From CAVTHW01 sp963734625 (lineage in GTDB: Bacteria > Acidobacteriota > Terriglobia > Bryobacterales > Bryobacteraceae), in assembly GCA_963734625.1 (NCBI GenBank), contig CAVTHW010000011.1:1-47205 (forward strand): a stretch of DNA of 47,205 nt, written 5' to 3'. Both the position numbers and the translations under genes were made by a program. Shown here in pieces: positions 1 to 8,702 of the stretch. Below the pieces are notes generated by a model. It was not told the DNA's origin, made no database searches, and saw only the letters and a list, made by a program, of their open reading frames with translations. The stretch's first letter is position 1. Every line of letters starts with the position of its first letter.

Positions 1-96
1 AAGGGCCTGTAGGGCCGTATTACCGAATCGGCTGATGGGCAGCCGGCGGTGGGGGCGATCGGAAAGAGCGGCGAACGGGCACAGACATCCGGACCG

Positions 97-621
97 CTAC
101 TTCGCTACTGCTACGATGATCGCACCCACGGCCGCGCCCACACCCGCTCCTATCCCGCCCAAAATCAAACCATTGGCTCCCGCGGTCATGTCGTCGATGA
201 TGCCGTCGTCGCCTGACTTGTACCCGATCAGGTAACCACCGCCGAAGCCCACCAGAGCACCAAAAAGAGCGGGGTGGCGTGCGATCCAGCCGCGTTTCCG
301 CTCTGCGCCCTGCTGCTGAGGTGGCTGAAACACGGACTTGGCGAAGACCCTGGACGCTCTTTGACGGGCGGCCTCGTCGGCAACCGCTATCCTAAGCCAC
401 CCCTCAGTGGTCGGGGGTAGCCGGAGCCTGGTTCCGGTAATGGAATCCTGGCGTGTTCTGTCCAAGGCGACAACACGTGTCTGAGCAATGCCAGACTGCG
501 ACGGGCCACGCGCCACGTCGGCGGATGCCAGGCTATCCTCAGCCGACAAATGCACTGGGAACTGAACTAGCAGCGCTGCGACTAACAACACAGACCGGCA
601 AAGGACGAACCTCACTTGCAT
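97..621 (-). CDS. Exported glycine-zipper protein, unknown function
   Basis: The 174-residue product opens with a signal peptide (Met-Gln-Val-Arg, then a hydrophobic run ending near Ala-Glu). The ATG at 621 is chosen over an in-frame ATG 24 bases upstream because AAAGGAG sits 7-8 bases before it. The C-terminal 60 residues are very rich in Gly and Ala with GxxxG spacing (GALVGFGGG, then GGIGAGVGAAVGA), a glycine-zipper pattern found in membrane-inserting or outer-membrane-associated proteins. A basic stretch (residues ~108-118) precedes it. There is no enzymatic motif. The gene stands alone and points away from the methyltransferase remnant on its upstream side. Function is not known; envelope location is inferred. 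Confidence 0.6.
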   Translation of the reverse strand: MQVRFVLCRSVLLVAALLVQFPVHLSAEDSLASADVARGPSQSGIAQTRVVALDRTRQDSITGTRLRLPPTTEGWLRIAVADEAARQRASRVFAKSVFQPPQQQGAERKRGWIARHPALFGALVGFGGGYLIGYKSGDDGIIDDMTAGANGLILGGIGAGVGAAVGAIIVAVAK

Positions 622-654
622 TGTGGAACTCCTTTCTAATGCCAAGCCGGGAAG

Positions 655-865
655 CCGGGACCTTCGAGCCTTCGAGCCGCCTGAGGTGTTCCAAGGTTAC
701 GTACAAGAAATTGCCGGAGCCACACGCCGGGTCGAGGACCTCGATGGAGCACAGGCGCCGGCGGAAGCTGGTGAGGACCGCGATGGCGTCGGCGGTCTTG
801 CCGGCGCGCTCCAGCGTAAGGGCGGCGGCCAGCACATCGGCCCAATCCGGCTCCCGGCATCCTTC
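655..865 (-). pseudogene. Fragment of an N6-adenine DNA methyltransferase (motif I region)
   Basis: On the minus strand, one frame reads through SAM-binding motif I (DPACGSGNFLYV, bases 698-733), preceded by a helical segment (SFRRRLCSIEVL) and followed by a helix (LEHLRRLEG). This is the typical context of large type IIG/BREX-like DNA methyltransferases, which are usually near 1,000 residues. Only about 60 residues remain. There is no NPPY motif and similarity stops near base 670, next to a short direct repeat (ccttcgag twice at 661-676). The 622-1003 gap holds nothing else recognisable. Most likely the scar of a lost restriction or phage-defence gene. Confidence 0.6.
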
Positions 866-1003
866 CCACCCCCGCATTTCCCACCCCACCGCCCTAACTA
901 CGATCACAACCAAATAAACCCTTCACCGTCTATCACTTAACCCCTCCGCACGACGGGCCTTGCTGCTCCTCTCTGCTATATCTACAGATGGAAGGGCTAC
1001 CCT

Positions 1004-1618
1004 ATGCTAACGTCTCGACATCTCGTCTCCCAGAAGCAACTCATCGCCAATCGCGCCAACGCCGCCAAATCCACTGGGCCCCGCACCGCGCTCGGTAAGG
1101 CCCGCTCCTCACAAAATGCCCGCAAACACGGCTTCACTCCCTCGACCTTCGCCGTCGTTCGCCTCGAAGACCTCCAGGAAATCGACCATCTCCGAGCCGA
1201 CCTCCTGGCCGCCTACCAGCCCGTCAACTCCCAGGAACTCTTCGCCATCGAGCGCCTCGCCCTCACCCAGCAGGCTATCCTCCGCGGCTCGCGCCTCGAG
1301 ACCGGCCTCTTCACCACCTGCCTGAACGAGGTCCTCGACTCAGCCGGCAACCCAGTCTTGCTCATGGCTAAAGAACTCGTCGGTGATGGCGATATCGAAA
1401 TCACCCGCGCCCAGAACCGCAACTTCCTCCTGGGCGAAGGATTCCACCGCATGGTCAAACATTCCAACAGTTGGTCCCTCGCCATCCGCTATCAGGCTCA
1501 GGCCGAACGCCACTACCGCCGCGCGGTCGAGGAGTTCGAAAGGCTCAAGGCCTTGCGGCAAGAATCACCGAACGAACCCATTTCCGACCTCCAACACGAA
1601 CCAAATGAAACCACTTAA
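1004..1618 (+). CDS. Lineage-type hypothetical protein
   Basis: The 204-residue soluble protein has a conserved-looking N-terminus (IANRANAAKSTGPRTALGK, then ARSSQNARKHGF). I recognise this as a family found many times over in Acidobacteriota and related soil bacteria, usually scattered and of unknown function. The Lys/Arg-rich start with a Gly-Lys-Ala-Arg turn suggests nucleic-acid contact, but this is a guess. The rest is predicted helical, with charged heptads. The ATG at 1004 has GGAAGGG about 9 bases upstream. Neighbours are a methyltransferase scar and a 167-base gap (1619-1785) with one copy of a repeat also present near 41.9 kb, so this is accessory sequence. Confidence 0.55.
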   Translation: MLTSRHLVSQKQLIANRANAAKSTGPRTALGKARSSQNARKHGFTPSTFAVVRLEDLQEIDHLRADLLAAYQPVNSQELFAIERLALTQQAILRGSRLETGLFTTCLNEVLDSAGNPVLLMAKELVGDGDIEITRAQNRNFLLGEGFHRMVKHSNSWSLAIRYQAQAERHYRRAVEEFERLKALRQESPNEPISDLQHEPNETT

Positions 1619-1646
1619 CCCATGCCAAACGAAGCCATTTTGCTTC

Positions 1647-1667
1647 GCGTCAGGCCTTGCCCTGGCC
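1647..1667 (+). repeat. 21-bp dispersed repeat, copy 1
   Basis: The 21 bases beginning GCGTCAGGCC and ending CCCTGGCC occur again, in inverted orientation, at 41935-41955. Both copies lie in non-coding accessory sequence, one after the hypothetical gene at 1004 and one beside IS remnants. Confidence 0.5.
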
Positions 1668-1785
1668 GCTCTCGCGGAATGCGGCTAAGAAAGTGTCTAT
1701 CCGCATCGGCGAAAGGACGGTCGAGTGCGCGGGCTCTCAAACAAATCGCTCAGTTCAGGCTGACGCATTTTCGGGGGGATGACAC

Positions 1786-2634
1786 TTACTCGGCGGCGCT
1801 GTTGGCTACGGCGTCGGCGACCGAGGCGACTACCTTCATCTCGCGCACTTCGTGTACGCGGACAAGATGGGCTCCGCCGAGGATGCAGGCGGCCACCGCC
1901 GAGGCGGTCGCAAACGCCGTGGACTTCTCCGTCGCTTGCGCCAGGAAGCTCTTGCGCGAGGGGCCCGCCAGGATCGGGCAGTCGAGCTTCGCCAGTTGGT
2001 GCAGGCGCGCGATGATCTGCGAGTTCTGCTCTTTGCGCTTGCCGAAGCCCAAGCCGGGGTCCAGAATGATGCGCGCGTGATCGACGCCCGCCCGCCGCGC
2101 CCGGCTCACGGTCGCCTCCAGGTCGTGTACCACCGCGCCCATCACGTCCGGCAGCGGCCCGAGTTTCGCCCAGGTTTCGGGCGTGCCGCGCATGTGGTTC
2201 AGAATCAGGCCGGCGTCGTACTGCGCCGCCACGTGAGCCAGTTGCGCATCGAAGGTGAGCGCGCTGGGATCGTTGATGATCTCCGCGCCCAGTTCGAGCG
2301 CCCGCGCGGCGACCGCGGCCTTGTAAGTGTCGACGGAGATCGGGATCGACAGCCTGTCGCGGAGCCGCTTCAGCACGGGGACCAGGCGGCGCAACTCGTC
2401 CTCCTCGGAAATGCGAGGCGAGCCGGGCCGCGTCGATTCGGCGCCGATGTCGATGATGTCCGCCCCCTCCTCTTCGATCTCGACGGCGCGGGCGAAGGCG
2501 CGATCCGGGTCCAGATACTTGCCGCTGTCGGAGAAAGAGTCGGGAGTAATGTTGAGGATGCCGACGATCAGCGTGCGGTCGCCGAGATGGATCTGGCGGT
2601 TCTTAATCCGCCACTCGTAGCGCTTGCGGGTCAT
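1786..2634 (-). CDS. folP: Dihydropteroate synthase
   Basis: Condenses 6-hydroxymethyl-dihydropterin pyrophosphate with p-aminobenzoate to make dihydropteroate in folate synthesis; cytoplasmic TIM barrel and the sulfonamide target. The 282 residues match the family's usual length. Visible motifs: ILNITPDSFSD (26-36), IDIGAESTRPG (61-71), DPGLGFGK (192-199), GPSRKSF (224-230) and RVHEV (259-263). It is the last gene of the minus-strand run from DUF721; its ATG is 7 bases past the tyrS stop, and the TAGGAAG sequence there serves as both tyrS stop and ribosome-binding site, so translation is probably coupled. Confidence 0.95.
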   Translation of the reverse strand: MTRKRYEWRIKNRQIHLGDRTLIVGILNITPDSFSDSGKYLDPDRAFARAVEIEEEGADIIDIGAESTRPGSPRISEEDELRRLVPVLKRLRDRLSIPISVDTYKAAVAARALELGAEIINDPSALTFDAQLAHVAAQYDAGLILNHMRGTPETWAKLGPLPDVMGAVVHDLEATVSRARRAGVDHARIILDPGLGFGKRKEQNSQIIARLHQLAKLDCPILAGPSRKSFLAQATEKSTAFATASAVAACILGGAHLVRVHEVREMKVVASVADAVANSAAE

Positions 2635-2641
2635 GATCTTC

Positions 2642-3866
2642 CTATTCGGACGGCGGCACGACGCGGCGCCAGTTCTTGCCCACTTGAATGATCCACTCCC
2701 ATTGGCCGGCGGGCTCGGGCAATACCAGTTCCGAGACCCGGCCGCCGTTGATGGAGACGGCGCCGGCCTTCAGCTTTCGCGTGGCGTCGCTCACCGACTC
2801 GGCCAGTCCCACCCTGGCCAGTAGCTTGTCGACGCGGAGGCCCTTTTCGTTGCGCGCGCCTTCCGGTAGGGGCGAGGTTTGGATGTCGGCGGGCACCTCG
2901 CCGCGGCGCACCACGCGGTTGAACTCCTCGGCGGCGCGGGCGGCGTCGGCGGCGGAGTGGAAGTCGCTCACGATGGAGCGCGCCAGATCGATCTTGGCTT
3001 CCATCGGGTGCTGATCGCCGCGGGCGATGCGCTGCCGCAGCGCCGCGATCTCGGCCATGCTCATGTCGGTAAGGAGTTCGTAGTAGCGGAACATGAGCTC
3101 GTCGCTGATCGACATGACCTTGGCGAACATCGTCGCGGCGGGCTCGGTGATGCCGATGTAGTTGCCCAGCGACTTGGACATCTTGTTGACGCCGTCCGTG
3201 CCTTCCAGCAGCGGCGTCGTGCCGATGATCTGCGGCAACTGGCCGTAATCGCGCTGGATCTCGCGGCCCACCAGCAGGTTGAACTTCTGATCGCTGCCGC
3301 CCAGTTCCACGTCGCAGTTGAGGGCCACCGAGTCGTAGGCTTGCGCCAGAGGATAAAGCAGCTCGTGGACCGAGATGGGCGCTGCCCTCTTTGTAGCGCT
3401 TGGCGAAGTCGTCGCGCTCGAGCAGGCGCGCCACGGTGTACTTGGCGCAGAGACGGATCATGTTCTCGAAGCCCAGACCGTCGAGCCAATCGCTGTTGAA
3501 GCGAATCTCGGTTTTTTCCGGGTCGAGAATCTTGAAGACCTGGGCCTTGTAGGTGGCGGCGTTGGCCAGGATTTCTTCCCGCGTGAGCGGCGGCCGGGTG
3601 ACGTTGCGGCCGGTGGGGTCGCCGATGCGGGCGGTGCCGTCGCCCATGACGAAGATCACGTTGTGGCCCATGTCCTCGAAGTGCTTCATCTTGCGGAGGA
3701 GCACGGTGTGGCCCAGGTGCAGGTCGGGCGCGGTGGGATCGAAGCCGACCTTGACTTTCAGCGGCCGGCCGACGCTGATGCGCGCCTTGAGCTCTTCCTC
3801 GCGGATGAGCTCGACGAAGCCCTTCTTGAGATACGTGATCTGTTCTTCCAGGGAGTACCGGCGCAC
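2642..3866 (-). CDS. tyrS: Tyrosyl-tRNA synthetase, with one frameshift
   Basis: Charges tRNA-Tyr with tyrosine; class I synthetase. In the N-terminal frame, HLGH (residues 50-53, HIGH-type signature) and the GDGTARIGDPTGR segment are seen. The frame breaks at about 3377-3380, where an extra C after GGCAGCGCC (coding strand) shifts it. Removing one base restores KEGSAISVHELLYPL and gives a 407-residue protein with KMSKS at 228-232 and an S4 RNA-binding domain at ~342-380, normal for the family. The start is taken as GTG at 3866 with only a weak ribosome-binding site, so it is uncertain. tyrS is essential here unless a second copy exists, so a sequence error is likely. Confidence 0.9.
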
Positions 3867-3906
3867 CTCACCATTGTAGCTTCAGGGATTTTCGCGGGGA
3901 GTATGC

Positions 3907-4515
3907 TTAGCCCCGGAGCCGCCGCTCCACTTCCGGCCAGTTCACCACGTTCCACCAGGCGGCTACGTACTCCGCCCTCCGGTTCTGATACTTGAGGTAG
4001 TAGGCGTGCTCCCAAACGTCGAGCCCCAGCAGCGGGGACTTGCCTTCCGAGAGCGGATTGTCCTGGTTGGCCGTCGAAGAGATGTCCAGCTTGCCCGCAC
4101 CGTCCTTGACCAGCCAGGCCCATCCCGAGCCGAACCGGCCCATGGCGGCCGCCGAGAACTTCTCCTTGAACTGTTCGAAGTTCCCGAAAGTCCCCTTAAT
4201 CGCCTCGGCCAGCTTGCCGGAGGGCTGCCCGCCGGCCTTGGGACCCATCATCGGCCAGAAGTAGGCATGGTTGAGGGTTCCGCCGCCGTTATTGCGGACC
4301 GCGGTCCGTATGCTTTCCGGGACGGCGGCCAGGCCGTTCGCCAGGAGAACTTCGAGCGGCTTGCCGGCCAGCTCGGGGGCGGTCTCCAGGGCCTTGTTCA
4401 GATTGGCGATGTAAGCGGCATGGTGCTTGCCATGATGGATCTCCATGGTCAGCTTGTCGATGTACGGCTCCAGCGCGTCGGCGGCGTAGGGCAGATCGGG
4501 TAATGTGAACGGCAT
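3907..4515 (-). CDS. sodA: Superoxide dismutase, probably Mn type
   Basis: Dismutates superoxide to oxygen and hydrogen peroxide in the cytoplasm. The 202-residue protein has the four metal ligands His27, His83 (LNHAYFW), Asp166 and His170 (LDVWEHAYYLKY). The NNGGG segment before the second ligand and Gln151 within TANQDNPLS resemble manganese rather than iron enzymes, although cambialistic use cannot be excluded. There is no signal peptide. AGGAG lies 8 bases before the ATG. It sits between gatA and tyrS in the same direction with 60- and 40-base gaps, so it may share their transcript. Confidence 0.93.
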   Translation of the reverse strand: MPFTLPDLPYAADALEPYIDKLTMEIHHGKHHAAYIANLNKALETAPELAGKPLEVLLANGLAAVPESIRTAVRNNGGGTLNHAYFWPMMGPKAGGQPSGKLAEAIKGTFGNFEQFKEKFSAAAMGRFGSGWAWLVKDGAGKLDISSTANQDNPLSEGKSPLLGLDVWEHAYYLKYQNRRAEYVAAWWNVVNWPEVERRLRG

Positions 4516-4575
4516 CTGAGTCTCCTACCTGAAGTGATGCTGCGTGGAGGGTAGGGGATTCTGCAAACCGTGCGA

Positions 4576-6021
4576 TTAGCCGTCGACGCCGCCGGCCTGC
4601 TCGAAGGCATAGGCGATGCGCAGCATGCCCGCTTCGTCGAAGTGCCGGGTGATGATCTGCATTCCCACGGGCAATCCCGCGGCCGTGCTGCCGCAGGGCA
4701 CGCTCAAACAGGGGACGCCCGCCAGAGACCCGGTGATGGTGTAGATGTCGGACAGGTACATCTGGAGGGGGTCGTTGATCTTCTCCCCCAGCTTGAAAGC
4801 CGGGAAGGGAGAGACCGGGGTCACGATGGCGTCCACCGTTTCGAAAGCGCGGGCAAAGTCCCGGGCAATCAGAGCGCGAACCTTCTGCGCCTTCAGATAG
4901 TAGGCGTCATAATAGCCGGCGCTCAGCACGTAGGAGCCGAGCATGATCCGGCGTTTGCACTCGGCTCCGAAGCCCTCACCGCGCGTCTGGCGGTACATCT
5001 CGATCAGCGTCTTAGGGTTCTGGGACCGGCTGGTGTAGCGCACGCCGTCAAAGCGGGCCAGGTTGGAGCTGGCCTCGGCCGTGCAGATGATGTAGTAGCA
5101 GGCGATCGCGTACTGGGTGGCCGGCAGGCTAATTTCCGTCACCTGGCAGCCGAGCTTCTGCAGGGTCTCGACCCCGCGCATGATTCGATCGCCGGTCTCG
5201 CTCGACAGGCCCTCGAAGTACTCTCGGGGCAGCCCGATTCTGAGGCCGCGAACGCCGCCGTCGATGGAGCCGGTATAATCCGGCGCCGGGGCGAAGGCGG
5301 AGGTAGCGTCCATTTCGTCGCGTCCGGCAATCGCCTGGAGCAGCAGCGCGGCGTCTTTCACGTTTCTCGCGAGCGGGCCGATATGATCGAGCGAACTGGC
5401 GAAGGCGATCAGCCCGTAGCGCGACACGCGCCCGTAGGTCGGAGTGACGCCCACCACCCCGCAGAAGGACGCCGGCTGGCGGATGGAGCCTCCCGTGTCC
5501 GAGCCCAGCGCGACCACCGCCGTCCCTTGAGCCACGGCCGCGCCCGACCCGCCGCTCGAGCCTCCCGGAACGCGGTCGAGCGCTATGGGGTTGCGGACCG
5601 GCCCGAAGGCCGAGTTCTCGTTCGAGGATCCCATGGCGAACTCGTCGCAGTTGGTCTTGCCGAGAATCACGCCTCCGGCCGCTTCCAGGCGAACCACGGC
5701 GGTGGCATCGTAAGGCGGAATGTAGTCGGCCAGCAGCCTGGAGCCGGCCGTCGAACGCAGGCCCTTGGTAAGGATGACGTCCTTGACGGCGACCGGAACG
5801 CCGGCCAGCGGGCCGGGATCCTCGCCCCGTGCCAGAACCTCGTCCACTCGCCTGGCCGCGGCCAGCGCCCGGTCGGGCGAGAAGCGGAGGTAAGCGTTGG
5901 TCCTGGGATTCTCCGATTCCGCGAAGCGCAGGGCTTCGGCGGCAAGTTCGGCCGCGCTGAACCGGCGGGCTTGAAGGCCGTCCCGCACCTGGCTGATCGT
6001 CAACCGGGCAACGTCGGTCAC
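4576..6021 (-). CDS. gatA: Asp-tRNA(Asn)/Glu-tRNA(Gln) amidotransferase subunit A
   Basis: Glutaminase subunit of the GatCAB complex, which releases ammonia from glutamine to amidate mischarged Glu-tRNA-Gln or Asp-tRNA-Asn. The 481-residue amidase-signature protein has the Ser-cisSer-Lys triad: Lys80 (VAVKD), Ser155 (PGGSSGGSG) and Ser179 (GSDTGGSIRQPA), each one position beyond those of the S. aureus enzyme. The start overlaps the gatC stop by four bases (ATGA). gatB is not in this window and must be elsewhere. Confidence 0.96.
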   Translation of the reverse strand: MTDVARLTISQVRDGLQARRFSAAELAAEALRFAESENPRTNAYLRFSPDRALAAARRVDEVLARGEDPGPLAGVPVAVKDVILTKGLRSTAGSRLLADYIPPYDATAVVRLEAAGGVILGKTNCDEFAMGSSNENSAFGPVRNPIALDRVPGGSSGGSGAAVAQGTAVVALGSDTGGSIRQPASFCGVVGVTPTYGRVSRYGLIAFASSLDHIGPLARNVKDAALLLQAIAGRDEMDATSAFAPAPDYTGSIDGGVRGLRIGLPREYFEGLSSETGDRIMRGVETLQKLGCQVTEISLPATQYAIACYYIICTAEASSNLARFDGVRYTSRSQNPKTLIEMYRQTRGEGFGAECKRRIMLGSYVLSAGYYDAYYLKAQKVRALIARDFARAFETVDAIVTPVSPFPAFKLGEKINDPLQMYLSDIYTITGSLAGVPCLSVPCGSTAAGLPVGMQIITRHFDEAGMLRIAYAFEQAGGVDG

Positions 6022-6317
6022 TTTTCGATCACCCTTGGAACTTTGAAGCAGCCCGCGCCGGCCAGGGGCGCGTTGGCCAGGGCGGCCTCGTTGCCCAGCA
6101 CCGGCCGCTCGACGTCATCGCGCAGCGTCGCCGTCTCGCCGGCTGCGTGGAGCACCTGGGCCATGGGCTCGACGCCCTCCGTATCCAGCTCGTTCAGCTT
6201 GTCCATGTGGAGCAGGATCTCGTCCATGTCGGCGCGGAACCGGGCGACTTCCTCATCCGTCAGTTCGAGGTTCGCCAGATTGGCCACGTACCGGACTTCC
6301 TGCTCGGTGATTTTCAA
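6018..6317 (-). CDS. gatC: Asp-tRNA(Asn)/Glu-tRNA(Gln) amidotransferase subunit C
   Basis: Small 99-residue subunit that wraps around GatA and GatB and stabilises the amidotransferase. The helical N-terminus (VRYVANLANLELTDEEV) and the central segment ending LRDDV, followed by an extended tail, are typical. Start and stop both overlap neighbours by four bases (ATGA), with the DUF721 gene upstream and gatA downstream, so the three are almost certainly co-transcribed and translationally coupled. Confidence 0.93.
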   Translation of the reverse strand: MKITEQEVRYVANLANLELTDEEVARFRADMDEILLHMDKLNELDTEGVEPMAQVLHAAGETATLRDDVERPVLGNEAALANAPLAGAGCFKVPRVIEK

Positions 6318-6709
6318 GCGGACCTCCGCGGGCGCTTTTGCCGGTAGATGGTCCGCAGCACCGGGTCCAGGATCTGGTCCGACTCGTCGCCGGCCTGTCT
6401 GGGCGATTCGGCAATCTGCGGCTGCCGCCGGCGCGGCGTAACGCGGAACTCGATCTCCGACACCAAGGACTGGCCGAGCACTTCCTCCAGCCTTCCCAGG
6501 ATCTGCTTCACCAGCACCGCCAACTGGCGCTGCCAGATGGCGTCTTCCACCTCCACCACCAGCCGCTTGCCAGTTAGCGAAGCGCCGCGCGCGTGGCCGG
6601 CTATGCGCTTGCCCACCGCCTCGGGCCAGGCCGCGCGAACCAGGTCCTCCGGCGAGATGGCCCCTTTCGAAAAAGAGAGCTTTGAAACGAGTCTACTGGC
6701 GCGCTCCAT
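6314..6709 (-). CDS. DUF721 / DciA-like protein
   Basis: The 131-residue protein has the DUF721 fold signature: an N-terminal helix, the WPEAVGKRIAGHA segment, then VVEVEDAIWQRQLAVL. In many bacteria DUF721 proteins are DciA, which helps load the replicative helicase DnaB; that role is inferred from the family, not shown here. The C-terminal ~35 residues are basic and low-complexity. The ATG at 6709 is the only sensible start, since longer frames run into maf on the other strand. No good Shine-Dalgarno is visible. The gene is divergent from maf with 34 bases between starts and heads the minus-strand run into gatC. Confidence 0.8.
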   Translation of the reverse strand: MERASRLVSKLSFSKGAISPEDLVRAAWPEAVGKRIAGHARGASLTGKRLVVEVEDAIWQRQLAVLVKQILGRLEEVLGQSLVSEIEFRVTPRRRQPQIAESPRQAGDESDQILDPVLRTIYRQKRPRRSA

Positions 6710-6743
6710 GGGGGGTTGGAAGGGTTCATTGTACCATGCGAGT

Positions 6744-7310
6744 ATGCTTGTGCTCGCTTCCCAATCGCCGCGCCGCCGGGAGATTCTTTCACGGGCGGGC
6801 ATACGCTTCGTGGTCCGGCCCGCCGCCGTCCCGGAGGAGGCCGCCGCCGGCGAAGACCCGTTAGCGCACGTGCGCCGGCTGGCGCGGGAGAAGGCCGAGG
6901 CCGTCCCAGCCGGCCCGGGCGAAATAGTCCTGGGCGCCGATACCGTGGTGGTGATCGATGGCCGCATTCTGGGCAAACCGGCTGACGCCGAAGACGCGGC
7001 GAGGATGCTCCGGTTGCTGTCGGGGCGCGAACACGAGGTGATCAGCGGCATCTGCCTGAGAACATCCGGGCGCTTGATTGTCGACGCCGCTTCGACCCGG
7101 GTGCGTTTTGCGCCGCTGACGTCGACGGAAATCTCCGCCTACGTCGCGAGCGGCGAACCGATGGATAAGGCGGGCGCCTACGGGATCCAAGGACTCGCAT
7201 CGAAGTTCATCGACCGGATCGAAGGCTGCTACTTCAACGTCATGGGGCTGCCCGCCGCGCTGGTCTACCGCCGTTTGAAGGAACTAGAGGCGCCGGCGAC
7301 CGAGCTATAA
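6744..7310 (+). CDS. maf: Maf-type nucleoside triphosphate pyrophosphatase
   Basis: Hydrolyses nucleoside triphosphates, typically dTTP/UTP or modified pyrimidine triphosphates, to monophosphates and pyrophosphate; a housecleaning enzyme also linked to septum control. The 188-residue product begins with LVLASQSPRRREIL, has GADTVVV (64-70) with the catalytic acid, GKP (77-79), and ends with GIQG and GCYFNVMGLP, all diagnostic. Upstream in-frame sequence is shadow of DUF721, so ATG 6744 is chosen. It is divergent from the DUF721 gene. Confidence 0.93.
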   Translation: MLVLASQSPRRREILSRAGIRFVVRPAAVPEEAAAGEDPLAHVRRLAREKAEAVPAGPGEIVLGADTVVVIDGRILGKPADAEDAARMLRLLSGREHEVISGICLRTSGRLIVDAASTRVRFAPLTSTEISAYVASGEPMDKAGAYGIQGLASKFIDRIEGCYFNVMGLPAALVYRRLKELEAPATEL

Positions 7311-7311
7311 T
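7306..7311 (+). promoter_or_regulatory. Candidate -10 box for the first beta-barrel gene
   Basis: A perfect TATAAT overlaps the maf stop codon, 20 bases before the ATG at 7332. No good -35 is seen at the correct spacing, so this is only a candidate. Confidence 0.3.
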
Positions 7312-7331
7312 GGTTGCTCTTACCTCTCCAT

Positions 7332-7964
7332 ATGAGAAACCTTCCACAACTGGCCCTGGTGTTCTTCGCAATTCTGGGCGCCGCCCGAGGCCAGACCTAC
7401 GAGGTCTCGGCGTTCGGGGGCCTAATGCGCATGAGCAAAGCGCCGCTGGGCTCGTTGAATTCCGACAACCCCACGGACACCGATACCAACTTCCGAAACG
7501 GCTTCACCTACGGGCTCCGGTTCACTTACAACATGCGCGGCTACTACGGCCACGAATTCGGGTACGCTTACACCCGCGCCACGGTCCGGACGCGAGTTTA
7601 TGATTCGACCGGCGCCGCCACGCCAGCCGAGGGAAGGGCGGTCGTTCACCAGGCCGCCTACAACTTCCTGATATACTTCATGCCCAAAGACGAATGGTGG
7701 CGCCCCTATATCACGGGGGGCGGGGAGGCGCACCGCTACGGGAATCCGCGCATCGCGGGCTGGACCGGACTTCCCGGCGTGAACTACGGCGCAAACTATG
7801 GCGGCGGGATTAAGCTAAAGCTAATGAAGCACGTACTGGTCCGCCTGGACGTTCGCGATCAGATCACGGGCAAACCCTATAAGCTGAGCTTCGGACCGCA
7901 GACTAACCCGTTCACCTTGTTCCGCCAGATGGAGGCTTCCGCCGGAGTCTCGATCGGCTGGTAG
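7332..7964 (+). CDS. Small outer-membrane beta-barrel protein (paralogue A)
   Basis: The 210-residue protein has a signal peptide ending around AARG-Q, then alternating strands rich in Tyr, Gly and charged residues (GLRFTYNMRGYYGHEFGYAY; IKLKLMKHVLVRLDVRD), as in OmpA/OmpW-size eight-strand barrels. It ends in GVSIGW, a terminal aromatic residue as expected for a BamA substrate. It resembles the product of 15689-16294 over most of its length (for example YYGHEFGYAY against YMGHEVGYAY). ATG 7332 is preferred to the TTG at 7314 because it starts the signal peptide directly. Cargo or function is unknown. Confidence 0.7.
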   Translation: MRNLPQLALVFFAILGAARGQTYEVSAFGGLMRMSKAPLGSLNSDNPTDTDTNFRNGFTYGLRFTYNMRGYYGHEFGYAYTRATVRTRVYDSTGAATPAEGRAVVHQAAYNFLIYFMPKDEWWRPYITGGGEAHRYGNPRIAGWTGLPGVNYGANYGGGIKLKLMKHVLVRLDVRDQITGKPYKLSFGPQTNPFTLFRQMEASAGVSIGW

Positions 7965-8027
7965 GAGCCCGCCGTGGTGTACAATAATGAAGAATTGGTG
8001 ACCCGGCTGTTCGGTTGAGGTAAACGG

Positions 8028-8669
8028 ATGTCTCGACGCAATTTGCGCCCCGGAACAACAGTTTGCATTCTCCTTTGCCTGCTGACGGCGTTGCTGGCTT
8101 TAGGGGCTCAGGACAGGAAGGAATCGGCCGCCGCGCCGCCTGCTCCCAAGGTGGAGGATGAGCAACTCCGAAAGACCGTGGGCGCCCCGATCGATCCCAA
8201 GACCTACCTCGTTGGTCCCGAGGACATCTTGAATATCCGGGTGTGGCGGGAGCCCGATTTGTCCGGGCCCGTTGGCGTGCGCCCGGACGGCAAGATCTCT
8301 TTGCCGCTGCTGGGAGATGTGCAGGCGGGCGGGGAGACGCCGGAGAGGCTGGCGGCAGTGCTCACGGAGGCTTTCTCCAAGTTCGTCACCAGCCCCGAGG
8401 TGATGGTTTCCGTGGCCGCGGTGAACAGCAAGAAGTATTTCGTGAGCGGCGAGGTGGGGCGTCCGGGATCTTACCCCCTGGTGGTTCCCACGTCGGTTGC
8501 GGAGGCGCTGGCCATCGCCGGAGGCTTCCGCGAATACGCCGACAAGAAGAACGTGATTATCATGCGGGGGCCTAAGCGCTACAAGTTCAATTACCGGGAT
8601 TTCGAGCGCGGACGATCCCTGCCACAGAACATCGTCCTGGAAAACGGAGATCACATCATCGTGCGCTAG
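8028..8669 (+). CDS. Polysaccharide export protein (Wza-type)
   Basis: Outer-membrane or periplasmic component of an exopolysaccharide exporter. The 213 residues comprise a signal peptide (cleavage near LALG-A, no lipobox Cys), a Poly_export domain (~58-140, starting YLVGPEDILNIRVW and containing VRPDGKISLPLLGDV) and a single SLBB domain (~148-213, FVSGEVGRPGSYPL). It is shorter than E. coli Wza (about 380 residues), lacking the extra SLBB units and the amphipathic C-terminal helix, as in many Acidobacteriota. GAGG lies about 8 bases before ATG 8028. It is followed directly by the chain-length and kinase genes. Confidence 0.88.
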   Translation: MSRRNLRPGTTVCILLCLLTALLALGAQDRKESAAAPPAPKVEDEQLRKTVGAPIDPKTYLVGPEDILNIRVWREPDLSGPVGVRPDGKISLPLLGDVQAGGETPERLAAVLTEAFSKFVTSPEVMVSVAAVNSKKYFVSGEVGRPGSYPLVVPTSVAEALAIAGGFREYADKKNVIIMRGPKRYKFNYRDFERGRSLPQNIVLENGDHIIVR

Positions 8670-8702
8670 GGCCGCTCCCGCCCGGCGCCTGACATTTATC
8701 GG

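Noticed and set aside
1635..1646. Terminator after the gene at 1004 (CGAAGC/GCTTCG stem)
   Set aside because: Six-pair stem without a following T run; too weak to call.
2631..3866. Programmed frameshifting in tyrS, coaBC, tmk and others
   Set aside because: No common slippery sequence, stimulatory hairpin or stop-codon context exists at the nine sites, and the genes are unrelated; consensus error explains all of them.
4570..6441. Long plus-strand ORF opposite gatA and gatC
   Set aside because: It is Arg/Gly/Ala/His-rich antisense translation of high-GC genes with no domain or signal; the gat genes on the minus strand are certain.
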